Source: JBHOQX01 sp042408595
GTDB taxonomy: Bacteria > Chloroflexota > Chloroflexia > Chloroflexales > Roseiflexaceae
Direction: 5' to 3'
DNA length: 64,000 nucleotides
Assembly: GCA_042408595.1 (NCBI GenBank)
Contig: JBHOQX010000025.1
Location: 1-64,000 of the forward strand
The notes beneath the pieces were generated by a model. It had not been told where the DNA came from. It worked only from the letters and a program-made list of their open reading frames with translations, and did no database searches. Position numbers and translations under genes: made by a program. Of the stretch, positions 7,877 through 16,361 are shown piece after piece (positions within the stretch are counted from its first letter, which is position 1; each line of letters opens with the position of its first letter).

Positions 7877-9154
7877 ATGCACATCGCCCTACTCACCGCT
7901 GAGTACCCTCCCATGCCCGGCGGCGTCGGCGACTACACCCGCCGCCTCGCTGGGGCGCTGGCGGCCCGCGGCCACACGAGCACCGTTCTGACCATCGCCG
8001 GCGAACGCTTCCAGATCGTGCGATCCGAAGCGCCGGGCACTCCGCCCAGCCAACTCCCGCGCGCCGACGCCGGCTGGGGCTGGCGCATGTGGCGGGACGT
8101 GATCGTCGCGCTGCTGGCGACACGCCCGGACATCCTGCACATCCAGTATCAGACCGGCGCCTACGGTATGCACCCGGCGGTGAACTTCCTGCCGTGGCGG
8201 CTGCGCAGCGTGCCGGGCCGGCCGGCGGTCGTCGTCACCGCGCACGACCTGCTGCCGCCCTACCTCTTTCCCAAGGCCGGTCCGCTGCGGGCCTGGGTCA
8301 CCCGCCGGCTGCTGGTCGATGCCGACGCAGCGGTGGTGACGAACGACGAGGATCTCGTCCGTCTTGTCGACCCACGACCACCAACTGAAGGGGCTTGTTC
8401 ACCGTCGATCGTTCGCCGTTCGTCGACTCCGCTCCATGTCATCCCGATCGGCAGCAACATCCCGGTGGCCCCGCCGCCGGGATACGACCGGGACGCATGG
8501 CGGGCGCGCCTGGGCATCGCGCCCCATGAAACGCTGGTCGCCTACTTTGGGCTGATCTCCCGCAGCAAGGGGTTGGACACGCTGCTCGATGCCCTGACGC
8601 GCCTGCCGGCGACGGTCCGCCTGCTGGTGATCGGCGGGGAGGCGGCCGCGCCGCAGGACGTGGCCTTCGCGGAGGAGGTGCGCGCCCGGCTCGCGGCAAC
8701 GCCCGCGCTCCGCAGCCGGGTGACGATCACCGGCTACTGTCCGGAAGCGGAGGTCTCGGCGCATCTCCTGGCCGCCGATCTCGCCGCGCTGCCCTTCGCC
8801 GACGGCGCGAGCTTCCGGCGCGGCAGCCTGCTGGCAGCGCTGGCCCACGGGCTGCCGGTCGTCACCACCGTGCGGGCCAGGGGCCAGGAGGCAGAGGCCA
8901 GGGAGCAGCAGCCAGAGGTCGGAGCATACCCGTTGGCGGCTGCCTGGCTCCAACTTCAGGCAGCGGCGCTCTTTGTACCGGCGGGCGACGCGGCGGCGCT
9001 GGCCGGCGCGCTGGAGCGGCTCGCCGGGGATGCGGCGCTGCGCGCCGCGCTTGGCGCGGCCGGGCGGACGCTCGCGGCCCACTTTTCGTGGGAGATGGTT
9101 GCCATGCGCCATGAAGCGGTGTATCATGCGCTCAGGATCGTACGCCTGCGCTAG
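7877..9154 (+). CDS. GT4-family glycosyltransferase
   Basis: A protein of 425 aa. It starts with the GT-B signature HIALLTAEYPPMPGGVGDYTRRL, keeps HIQYQTGAYG in the N-terminal fold and LVAYFGLISRSKGLDTLLDAL at the start of the second Rossmann domain. It probably transfers a sugar from a nucleotide-sugar to a lipid- or surface-linked acceptor on the cytoplasmic side; the acceptor is unknown. The usual GT4 E-x7-E region is weak (ALPFADGASFRRGSLLAAL). Two low-complexity stretches look inserted in frame: about residues 163-183 and 333-355. The DNA behind them (about 8365-8425 and 8873-8945) resembles the heptamer-type repeats elsewhere in the window. The gene stands alone, away from the main polysaccharide locus. 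Confidence 0.82.
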   Translation: MHIALLTAEYPPMPGGVGDYTRRLAGALAARGHTSTVLTIAGERFQIVRSEAPGTPPSQLPRADAGWGWRMWRDVIVALLATRPDILHIQYQTGAYGMHPAVNFLPWRLRSVPGRPAVVVTAHDLLPPYLFPKAGPLRAWVTRRLLVDADAAVVTNDEDLVRLVDPRPPTEGACSPSIVRRSSTPLHVIPIGSNIPVAPPPGYDRDAWRARLGIAPHETLVAYFGLISRSKGLDTLLDALTRLPATVRLLVIGGEAAAPQDVAFAEEVRARLAATPALRSRVTITGYCPEAEVSAHLLAADLAALPFADGASFRRGSLLAALAHGLPVVTTVRARGQEAEAREQQPEVGAYPLAAAWLQLQAAALFVPAGDAAALAGALERLAGDAALRAALGAAGRTLAAHFSWEMVAMRHEAVYHALRIVRLR

Positions 9155-9256
9155 CATCCCGCACGCCCATGCGCGACGGAGTACCCCCTGGTAGCGGTGC
9201 CTTCGGCTCATCGCACACCGTAGCCCGACCATCGGTATCACCAAGGCAGCACACCG

Positions 9257-11479
9257 ATGAAGCGGACGCTCGCTCTCACCAGCCACTCCGAAGGACGTCG
9301 CACAACCCTGCTCATCACATGTCTGTTCGCCGTCATTATCGCGTGTCTTCTGCTCGTGGCGAATATCGGCATGGAGATCCTCTCGGCCACACGGTCCTAT
9401 GTCGGCGGCGAAGGGCTATGGTCGAAGGGTCAGAAAGACGCCCTCTTCTACTTGATGCGCTACGCCGACACCGGTGACGAGCGCGACTACGCGCGCTACC
9501 GGGCCGCGATCGCGGTGCCGCTCGGCGACCGCCGGGCGCGGGAGGAGTTAGAGCGGCCGGCGCCCGACCTCGCGGCCGTGACGGAGGGCTTTCTCGCCGG
9601 GCGCAACCACCCGGACGATATTCCCGGCATGATCCGGCTGTTCAGCCGGTTCCGCTCCATCAGCTACATCGACCGGGCGATCGCGATCTGGACGGAGGCC
9701 GATGGCGAGATCGCGCGCGTGGAAGCCCTGGCGGCGGAGCTGCGCGACAGCGTCGCAGCGGGCGATCGGGCGCGCCGTGTCCAGATTTTAGCGGAACTGA
9801 ACGCCGCCAACCGCCGGCTCACCGCCCTGGAAGACACCTTCAGCCTGACCCTTGGCGAGGCTGCACGTTGGGTGCAATCGCTGGTGCTGGCAACCACACT
9901 CCTCACCGGAGGGCTACTGCTGGGGGTTGGCGTGCTCGTGTCCCGCCAGCTAGTGGCCCGCATCGCCGCCTCAGAGGAGAAATACCGCCTGCTGATGGCG
10001 CACGCGTCCGACGGGATTCTGGTGATGGACGCACAGAGCCGCCTGGCCGAGGCGAACAACCGTGCCGCCGAGTTGCTCGGCTATGCACCGGCGGAGCTAC
10101 AGGGCATGCGATTCGAAGATCTGATCGAACCCGACGACCTCGCCGCCGCGCCGATCGCCTACGACGCCCTGCGCGCCGGCCAGACGCTCGTCCAGGAGCG
10201 GCGGCTGCGCCGCCGGGACGGGGAGCGGATCATCGGCGAGATCAGCGCCCGGTTCCTGGCAGGCGCCTACATCCAGGCGATCATCCGCGATGTCACCGAG
10301 CGGCGCAATCTTGAGGCCCAGCTCCGGCAGGCGCAAAAGATGGAGAGCATCGGGCGGCTCGCCGGCGGGATCGCCCACGATTTCAACAATGTGCTGACGG
10401 CGATCGGTGGCTATGCCAGGCTGGCCCTCGAACAGACACCGCCGACAAGCCCGCTGCATGCGGATCTGGAGGAGATCGTCCGAGCGACCGAGCGCGCCAG
10501 CAGCCTCACCCGCCAACTCCTCTCGTTCTCGCGCAAGCAGATCTTCCGGCCGCAGGTGTTGGACGTGAACACCCTGATCCGCAGCCTGGAAAACATGCTG
10601 CACCGCCTGATCGGCAGCGATATCCTGCTCGAATTACGCCTGGCGGCGGACCTGACACCGGTGCGCGCCGATAGCGGGCAGCTCGAACAGTTGCTCGTCA
10701 ATCTGGTCGTCAATGCCCGCGACGCGATGCCCAAGGGCGGGCGGCTGGAGATCGCCACCGCCAACCAGACGGTGACAAGCGCCGAAGCCCGGCCCTTCGC
10801 CGGCCTCATCCCCGGGCGCTATGCAGTGATCACCGTCACCGACACCGGGGTCGGGATGAGCGACGAGGTGCGCCAGCACCTGTTCGAGCCGTTCTTCACC
10901 ACCAAGGAGCCGGGCCGCGGTACCGGGCTGGGCTTGGCGACCTGTTACGGTATCGTCCGCCAGCACAGCGGCTATATCACCTGTCGCAGCGAACCAGGCC
11001 AGGGGACCGCCTTTACGATCTATCTGCCTCAGGCTAACGAGGCGCCTGCAGCCACACCGTCACCCCTGGCCCCCGGCAGGCTGCCACGCGGTGACGAGAC
11101 GGTGCTCCTGGTGGAGGACGAGCCGGCGGTGCGGGCGCTGGCGCGCCGCTTGCTGCGCAAGCAAGGGTATACTGTCCTGGAGGCGGAGCATGGCGCCGCG
11201 GCGCTCGAGCTTGCCCGCCAGCAGCCCGGCCGACAGATAGACCTGCTCATTACGGATATCGTGATGCCGCATGTCAGCGGGCTAGAGCTCGTCGAGCGCC
11301 TCACGGCGGAGCGCCCGACGCTGAAGGTGTTGCTCATGTCCGGCTACAACGACAGCCATGGGATCGAGGCCGCCCTGGGCAGCGGCAGAGCGCTGATCAC
11401 CAAACCCTTCACACTCGAGGCACTAGCACGCCGGGTGCGCGAGGTCCTGGACGGAGAAGTTCAACAAGCAGCCTTCTGA
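9257..11479 (+). CDS. Membrane-bound hybrid sensor histidine kinase (PAS-HisKA-HATPase-REC)
   Basis: A protein of 740 aa. TM helices at about 17-37 and 207-229 bracket an extracytoplasmic helical sensor domain. A PAS domain (about 240-350, EEKYRLLMAHASDGILVMD) leads to HisKA with the phospho-acceptor His374 in GGIAHDFNNVL, a HATPase with N-box Asn487 and the G-box DTGVGM (529-534), and a C-terminal receiver with Asp667 (ITDIVMP) and Lys716. The receiver is typical of hybrid kinases that pass phosphate to an external regulator. The signal is unknown. The neighbours are a GT4 gene and convergent coaE, so there is no obvious partner; the orphan regulators at 5759 and 19962 are candidates by proximity only. 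Confidence 0.92.
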   Translation: MKRTLALTSHSEGRRTTLLITCLFAVIIACLLLVANIGMEILSATRSYVGGEGLWSKGQKDALFYLMRYADTGDERDYARYRAAIAVPLGDRRAREELERPAPDLAAVTEGFLAGRNHPDDIPGMIRLFSRFRSISYIDRAIAIWTEADGEIARVEALAAELRDSVAAGDRARRVQILAELNAANRRLTALEDTFSLTLGEAARWVQSLVLATTLLTGGLLLGVGVLVSRQLVARIAASEEKYRLLMAHASDGILVMDAQSRLAEANNRAAELLGYAPAELQGMRFEDLIEPDDLAAAPIAYDALRAGQTLVQERRLRRRDGERIIGEISARFLAGAYIQAIIRDVTERRNLEAQLRQAQKMESIGRLAGGIAHDFNNVLTAIGGYARLALEQTPPTSPLHADLEEIVRATERASSLTRQLLSFSRKQIFRPQVLDVNTLIRSLENMLHRLIGSDILLELRLAADLTPVRADSGQLEQLLVNLVVNARDAMPKGGRLEIATANQTVTSAEARPFAGLIPGRYAVITVTDTGVGMSDEVRQHLFEPFFTTKEPGRGTGLGLATCYGIVRQHSGYITCRSEPGQGTAFTIYLPQANEAPAATPSPLAPGRLPRGDETVLLVEDEPAVRALARRLLRKQGYTVLEAEHGAAALELARQQPGRQIDLLITDIVMPHVSGLELVERLTAERPTLKVLLMSGYNDSHGIEAALGSGRALITKPFTLEALARRVREVLDGEVQQAAF

Positions 11480-11531
11480 GTGCTACGCAGGGCATCTCGA
11501 TGCTCAACCACACCGATGAACTCGGCACTGT

Positions 11532-12212
11532 CTACCGACCGATCCGCGCCCATGCCGCCGCGACCTGCCGTTCGGTCTGCTCCAGCGTGCCGCTGTTGTC
11601 GATCACGACATCGGCCTGGGCGACCTTCTCGGCCTGCGGCGGCTGCGCAGCGATACGGGCCCGCGCCTCGGCCTCGCTCAGGCCGCGGGTCGCCATCAGG
11701 CGGGCGAGCTGCTGCTCGGGCGCGCACGTGACCACCCAGACGGCATCGAGCAGCGGCTTCCAACCGGCCTCCAGCAGCTTGATCGCGTCGATGACGGCGA
11801 CAGCCGGATGGTGCGCCGTGCGCCCTGCGGCGTCCCCCCCGTGGTCGGCCTTCCGCGCCCCCGCGCTCCGTGCCTCTCCCTCTCGCCTGTCGAACCCTTG
11901 CTCCGCCAGCCACGCCATGATCCGCGCATGGACGGCGGGATGGACGATCTGCTCCAGGCGGCGCAGCGCGGCCGGGTCAGCAAAGACGATCGCCCCGAGC
12001 GCGCGCCGGTCGATCGGGCCGCCCGGCGCCTGGAGCACCCCCGGGCCGAACGCAGCAACAATCGCGTCGTACACGGGCGTCCCCGGCTGCTGCAGCTCGT
12101 GCGTCACCCGGTCGGCGTCGAGTACACGCGCGCCGCGGGCGGCGAGCATGCCGAGCACGGTGCTCTTGCCGCAGGCGATGTTGCCGGTCAGGCCGATCAG
12201 ATACAGTGGCAT
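11532..12212 (-). CDS. coaE: Dephospho-CoA kinase with an internal insertion
   Basis: A protein of 226 aa that phosphorylates dephospho-CoA to CoA with ATP, the last step of CoA synthesis. It carries the P-loop GLTGNIACGKST (8-18), the substrate motif LDADRVTHEL and the lid region MATRGLSEAEARARIAAQ. Family members are usually near 200 aa. The excess is a low-complexity segment at about residues 109-131 (REGEARSAGARKADHGG), encoded at about 11815-11890, set between the conserved helix IMAWLAEQGF and the strand VAVIDAIKLLEAG. It looks like a repeat-derived in-frame insertion. The gene converges with the hybrid kinase gene (52 bp gap). Confidence 0.92.
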   Translation of the reverse strand: MPLYLIGLTGNIACGKSTVLGMLAARGARVLDADRVTHELQQPGTPVYDAIVAAFGPGVLQAPGGPIDRRALGAIVFADPAALRRLEQIVHPAVHARIMAWLAEQGFDRREGEARSAGARKADHGGDAAGRTAHHPAVAVIDAIKLLEAGWKPLLDAVWVVTCAPEQQLARLMATRGLSEAEARARIAAQPPQAEKVAQADVVIDNSGTLEQTERQVAAAWARIGR

Positions 12213-12293
12213 CGCCGCCTCTTCTCCCGTCTAGACTCCCAGCTCGCCCACACCCCGCACCCGTAGCGCGCACCAGCACAGAGGAGGTCGAAC

Positions 12294-12698
12294 ATGACGA
12301 TTCGGATCGAAGACGTACGCGGGATGACCGCCGAAACCGCCGCGGCCCTCCGCGCCCAGGGGATCACGAACAGCGAAGAGTTGCTGGCCGCCTGCAGCAC
12401 CCCCGAGCAGCGCCGGCAACTCGCGGCGACCATCGGCATCGCCCCGGCACAGCTGCTGGAATATGCCAACCGCGCCGATCTCGCCCGCATCAAGGGGGTT
12501 GGCAGCGTATACGGCGATATCCTGGAGGACATCGGTGTCGACACGGTTGTCGAGCTCTCGCGCCGGAACCCTGAGAACCTCCAGGCGGCCTTCGCCGAGG
12601 CAGCGGCGGCGCGCGGGGTCCGCAACATCCCGTCGGTCCAGGCGGTCAGCGAGTGGATCGCGCAGGCGAAGGCGCTGGAGCGACGACTGTCGTACTGA
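12294..12698 (+). CDS. DUF4332 helix-hairpin-helix protein
   Basis: A protein of 134 aa preceded by a strong ribosome-binding site (GAGGAGG). Two helix-hairpin-helix-like units are visible: VRGMTAETAAALRAQGITNSEELL (8-31) and IKGVGSVYGDILEDIGVDTVVEL (65-87), typical of DUF4332. Such HhH pairs often bind DNA or nucleic acid non-specifically. Its function is unknown. It is a single gene between divergent coaE and the convergent amidohydrolase-CYTH gene. Confidence 0.78.
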   Translation: MTIRIEDVRGMTAETAAALRAQGITNSEELLAACSTPEQRRQLAATIGIAPAQLLEYANRADLARIKGVGSVYGDILEDIGVDTVVELSRRNPENLQAAFAEAAAARGVRNIPSVQAVSEWIAQAKALERRLSY

Positions 12699-12716
12699 CG
12701 GCGGCGCTCCAGCCCA

Positions 12717-14699
12717 TCACGCCCCGCCCTCCATCTCGACATACTCCTGCTTCACCAGCGCGGTCTCGTCTACGCCAAGGAAGCGCAGGAACTCGCCGAT
12801 CAGCGCGGCCTTGTGGTCGGCGTCGCGCCGGCTCCAGGTGCGGCTCTTGATCTCCAGGTACGGCCCGGGGTCGCGCCCGCCCGCCAGCGTGTCGATGTTG
12901 ACGGCGAAATCCGCCCCGCCGAAGCGCACCCGCCAGCGCCGCCGCCGTTTCTCGATCTCGACGATCCGGTCCGGCTGGAAGTACTCGCGGTAGAAGCGCA
13001 GCGTCCGGTCCGCCGGGGCGGTGTAGCGGGCGCGGCTCAGCCGCACCGCCGAGGGCGACTCGCTGCGGTCGGCGGCGGCCATCAGGGTCAGGTTGTACTT
13101 GGCCTCGGCGCGCGCGCCCGGGTCGGTGCGGTGGTCTTCGCGGATGCGGATACGCCCTTTCGCGGCGTCGTTCCACAGAAAATAGGTGTCGTACTGGGTG
13201 CGCTCGCTGGTCTTGGTGATCTCGATGCGCGGGTCGTGCAGCAGCCCGGCGATCCGCTCGGCATCCGCCGGGCTGATGTGCGCCTTGACCTGCACCTCGA
13301 ACAGCTCCGCCTGGCGCACCCCGCCGATCGCCAGTATCTTGTCGAGCAGGTTGGCCTCGCGCGCGGCGAGAAACGCATCGATCCGGTCGGCGATCGCCTG
13401 GGCGCGCTCCAGCACGCCCTGCTCGTCCACCGTCAGCAACTGCCGCCCACGCATCAGCCAGCGGCCGTCCACCAGCGTATCGCGCACATCGCCGGAGCGC
13501 GCGCTGTAGACCAGCTGCGAGTAGATCGCGTCCGGCGCGTAGCTGAAGCGCGGCGCGGAGTGGAGCCGCCCAAGCTCGACAACGGCGATGTCGGCGCGTT
13601 TGCCCGGCACGAGCGCGCCGATCAGGTGGTCGAGATGCACCGCCTGCGCGCCGCGGCTGGTCGCCAGGGCCAGCGCCTCGCGGGCCGGCACGGCGGTCGG
13701 GTCGCCGCTCACCCCCTTCGGCAGCAGCGCCGCCAGATGGATCTCGGTGAACATGTCCTGGTCGTCGTTCGAGGCCGGGCCGTCGGTGCCGAGCCCGGTA
13801 TGCACGCCGGCCTCCAGAAAGCGGTGGATGGGCGCGATGCCGCTGGCCAGCTTGAGGTTGGACGACGGGCACGCCACGGCGCCGACGCCGTGTTCCTTCA
13901 AGATGCGCATGTCATCCTCGGTCGCGTGGACGCAGTGCGCGGCGATGCATGGGATGTCGAACGCGCCGACGCGCTTGGCGTAGCGGATGGGCGTCACGTC
14001 GCGCTCGGCGCGGCTCTCCTCGACCTCGCGGGCCGTCTCGGACAGGTGGGTGTTGAGCGGCACGCCGAAGCGCGCGCAGAGCGCCGCCGCCTCGCGGTAG
14101 ATCGTGTCGGTGCAGGTGTAGGGCGCGTGCGGCGCGACGGTCGGGATGATCCGGTCGTGGCCCTGCCAGGCCTCGATGAAGCGGCGGGCGCGTTCCAGCC
14201 CATCGTCGAACGAGGCGGCATCCGGCGTCGGCAGGCGCATGACTGTCTGCGAGCAGATCGCGCGCATGCCGGCCTCGTCCGCCGCGCGGGCCACCTCTTC
14301 CTCGAAGTAGTACATATCGACGAAGGTGGTGATGCCGCCGCGGATCATCTCGGCGCAGGCCAGTTGCGTGCCGGTATAGACGAACTCGGGGTCGACGAAC
14401 TTGCTCTCGACCGGAAACATGAAGCCGAACAGCCAGACATCGAGCTGGCGGTCGGCGCCGATCCCGCGCAGTAGCGTCATCGGCACATGGGCGTGGGCGT
14501 TGATCAGCCCGGGGATGATCGCGCAGCCGCGGCAGTCCACCGTCTCGGCTGCGCGGACGCGGTCGGCCAGTTCGGCGGCCGGCCCGACGGCGACGATCTC
14601 GCGCCCACGGACAGCGACCGCGCCGTCGAAGAAGACATTGCCGGCTGCGTCCATCGTGACGACGACGCCGTTGGTAAGGAGCAGATCGACTGTTTCCAT
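12717..14699 (-). CDS. Amidohydrolase (MTA/SAH deaminase-like) fused to a CYTH domain
   Basis: A protein of 660 aa. Residues 1-440 are an amidohydrolase of the MTA/SAH-deaminase and chlorohydrolase branch: HxH at His69/His71 (INAHAHVPM), His218 (NTHLSE), His255 (AAHCVH) and Asp306 (GTDG) are the expected metal and catalytic residues. Residues 463-660 match the CYTH triphosphate-tunnel fold: FEVQVK (467-472, the ExExK signature with the middle Glu changed to Gln), KGRIRIRED, KYNLTL, VEIEKRRRRWRV, LEIKSRT and a C-terminal helix ending near YVEME. CYTH enzymes act on triphosphates (thiamine triphosphatase, class IV adenylate cyclase). A link between adenosine deamination and triphosphate chemistry is inferred. 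The single frame has no sign of a frameshift. GTA/ATG context supports the start at 14699. Confidence 0.85.
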   Translation of the reverse strand: METVDLLLTNGVVVTMDAAGNVFFDGAVAVRGREIVAVGPAAELADRVRAAETVDCRGCAIIPGLINAHAHVPMTLLRGIGADRQLDVWLFGFMFPVESKFVDPEFVYTGTQLACAEMIRGGITTFVDMYYFEEEVARAADEAGMRAICSQTVMRLPTPDAASFDDGLERARRFIEAWQGHDRIIPTVAPHAPYTCTDTIYREAAALCARFGVPLNTHLSETAREVEESRAERDVTPIRYAKRVGAFDIPCIAAHCVHATEDDMRILKEHGVGAVACPSSNLKLASGIAPIHRFLEAGVHTGLGTDGPASNDDQDMFTEIHLAALLPKGVSGDPTAVPAREALALATSRGAQAVHLDHLIGALVPGKRADIAVVELGRLHSAPRFSYAPDAIYSQLVYSARSGDVRDTLVDGRWLMRGRQLLTVDEQGVLERAQAIADRIDAFLAAREANLLDKILAIGGVRQAELFEVQVKAHISPADAERIAGLLHDPRIEITKTSERTQYDTYFLWNDAAKGRIRIREDHRTDPGARAEAKYNLTLMAAADRSESPSAVRLSRARYTAPADRTLRFYREYFQPDRIVEIEKRRRRWRVRFGGADFAVNIDTLAGGRDPGPYLEIKSRTWSRRDADHKAALIGEFLRFLGVDETALVKQEYVEMEGGA

Positions 14700-14801
14700 A
14701 CTGCACGCTGGCCAGTGGCGATGCCGGGCGCCGGCCCGGCGGGGCGAGAGCAGTGCGGCACATGTAGCCGCCGAATGGGCAGCCGGAGATGCACGACCAC
14801 G

Positions 14802-15360
14802 CTACGGCAGCGACGCAAAAAGCGCCTCGACGCCGCAGGCGAACCCCGGCAGCAGCGGCGATGTCAGATCGTCCTCCGCGAACAGCGTCGCCGTCTGCTG
14901 GAGCGTCGCCTCGGCGCGGCAGAAGACCTCGACCTGGCGCGTGCGCCAGTCCACGTTCCAATCCTCCTGCACGCCCCGGCGGGCATACAGCTTCCGCGTG
15001 GTCTGCCGGTCGCAGGTTCGTTGCCCGAGCCGGGCGAAAGCACCCCGGCGACGATCTCCGGCGCGCCGTGGAGTCGGCCATCCGGTTCGAGCGCCGCTGC
15101 CAGCCGCTCGCGGCTGATCCAGACCACATCCGGCGCGACATCGTCATCTTCGCCGAAAATCAGCCCTGGAGCCAGGCTGGCCATCCCCGCCCGCGACTGA
15201 TCGTTCCATTCATCCGAAACATGCGCCCGCAGACGTATTGGTGCTGCCAGTCGGGATGCTGGGACACGATCAGTTCTCCGTCGATCATCTCATAGCGCTT
15301 GCCATCGTCGGGCAGGTGCGCAAGATCGGCGGAGGTGAAGCGTGGCGGTGCAGTCCTCAC
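14802..15360 (-). pseudogene. Frameshifted Uma2-family (DUF820) gene
   Basis: Three frames together give one Uma2-like protein. The start at 15360 reads PPRFTSADLAHLPDDGKRY and EMIDGELIVSQHP. A shift near 15170-15184 leads to PGLIFGEDDDVAPDVVWISR, and another near 15015 leads to KLYARRGVQEDWNVDW and LTSPLLPGFACGVEALFASL, with a stop at 14802. Total length is close to the usual 185-190 codons, although a stretch after VCGRMF seems shortened. Uma2 proteins have a restriction-endonuclease-like fold, are abundant in Chloroflexota and Cyanobacteria, and have unknown roles. With two frame breaks this copy should be inactive, unless they are sequencing errors. Confidence 0.75.
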
Positions 15361-15430
15361 GGTCGGCGCCTCGCGATGGGTTGCGGCTCAAGTATACCAC
15401 GCCGGCGGCTGCACGGCCCGGGGCCGGATG

Positions 15431-16252
15431 TTACTTCCCCTTGCCGAGCTCGGCGCTGCGCCGGTAGGCCGCCCAGATCGCGTCGCTGAACACGGTGCGC
15501 AGGCCGCCGCGCTCCATCTCATAGAGCGCCGCCGCCGTCGTGCCGCCCGGCGAGGTGACGCCGTTGCGCAGCTCGGCGACATGGCGGCCGCTCTGGATAG
15601 CGTAGCGCACCGAGCCGAGCATTGTCTGCTCGACCAGCTCCTGCGCCATGTAGCGCGGCAGGCCGAGGTGTACCCCGGCGTCGATCATGGCTTCCAACAC
15701 CAAAAAGATATAGGCCGGGCCGGTGCCGTTCAGCGCCGTCGCCATGTCCAGGTAGGTCTCGTCATCCACGTACAGCTCGCGGCCAACCGAGCCGAGGATC
15801 GTCTTCGCCCAACCGCGCTGTTGCTTGCTCACCCCATCGGAGGCCGTCCAGACGGTCATGCCTTCACCGATCTGCGCCGGCGTATTCGGCATGGCACGGA
15901 CAACCGCGTCGTGTCCCAGGCCCTCGGCAAACAGGCGGATGGGCACACCGGCGCAGATCGAGAGCACCAGTTCGCCCTCACGCAGCGCGCCGCGCAAGTC
16001 CGGCAGAATCTTCGACACTGTCTGCGGCTTGACGGCGAAGATCGCCACCTGCGCCCACTGCGCGGCGTCACGGTTATCGTCGGTGGTGCGCAGGCCAGGG
16101 TAGCGCCGCTCGAGCTCGGCGCGGCGCTCGGCACGCGTCACCGTCGCGACGATCTGCTCCGGGGCGACCAACTCCTGCCGGAGCAGGCCACCGATCATCG
16201 CTTCGCCCATCACGCCGGCGCCGATCACGGCGATGTTCAGGTCTCGAATCAT
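15431..16252 (-). CDS. proC: Pyrroline-5-carboxylate reductase
   Basis: A protein of 273 aa that reduces pyrroline-5-carboxylate to proline with NAD(P)H, the final step of proline synthesis. The Rossmann motif GAGVMGEAM (11-19), VKPQTVSKIL, MPNTPAQIGEG, TALNGTGPAYIFLVLEA and VTSPGGTTAAAL are all diagnostic. The start at 16252 is chosen because homologues begin just before NIAVIGAG; an in-frame start at 16291 would add residues encoded by repeat-like DNA. It lies downstream of glyA on the same strand, with 109 bp between them. Confidence 0.93.
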   Translation of the reverse strand: MIRDLNIAVIGAGVMGEAMIGGLLRQELVAPEQIVATVTRAERRAELERRYPGLRTTDDNRDAAQWAQVAIFAVKPQTVSKILPDLRGALREGELVLSICAGVPIRLFAEGLGHDAVVRAMPNTPAQIGEGMTVWTASDGVSKQQRGWAKTILGSVGRELYVDDETYLDMATALNGTGPAYIFLVLEAMIDAGVHLGLPRYMAQELVEQTMLGSVRYAIQSGRHVAELRNGVTSPGGTTAAALYEMERGGLRTVFSDAIWAAYRRSAELGKGK

Positions 16253-16261
16253 AATGAACCA

Positions 16262-16330
16262 ACGACACCGGGCCTCGAGACCCGGGAACAAAGGAGCACG
16301 GGAGCAATGGCGTACCCGCGGAGCGCCCTC
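16262..16330. repeat. Heptamer-type repeat with CCGGGCCTCGAGACCCGG palindrome
   Basis: The glyA-proC gap contains a near-palindrome (about 16270-16287) followed by GGAACAAAGGAGCACGGGAG, whose 6-7 bp phrasing resembles the other degenerate repeats of this window. Confidence 0.45.
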
Positions 16331-16361
16331 GTCTGCAGCGCTCGATCATCGCTTCATCCGT

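Noticed and set aside
12813..14474. Plus-strand open frame of 553 codons
   Set aside because: Antisense to the amidohydrolase-CYTH gene, low-complexity Arg/Gly/Ala composition, no motif.
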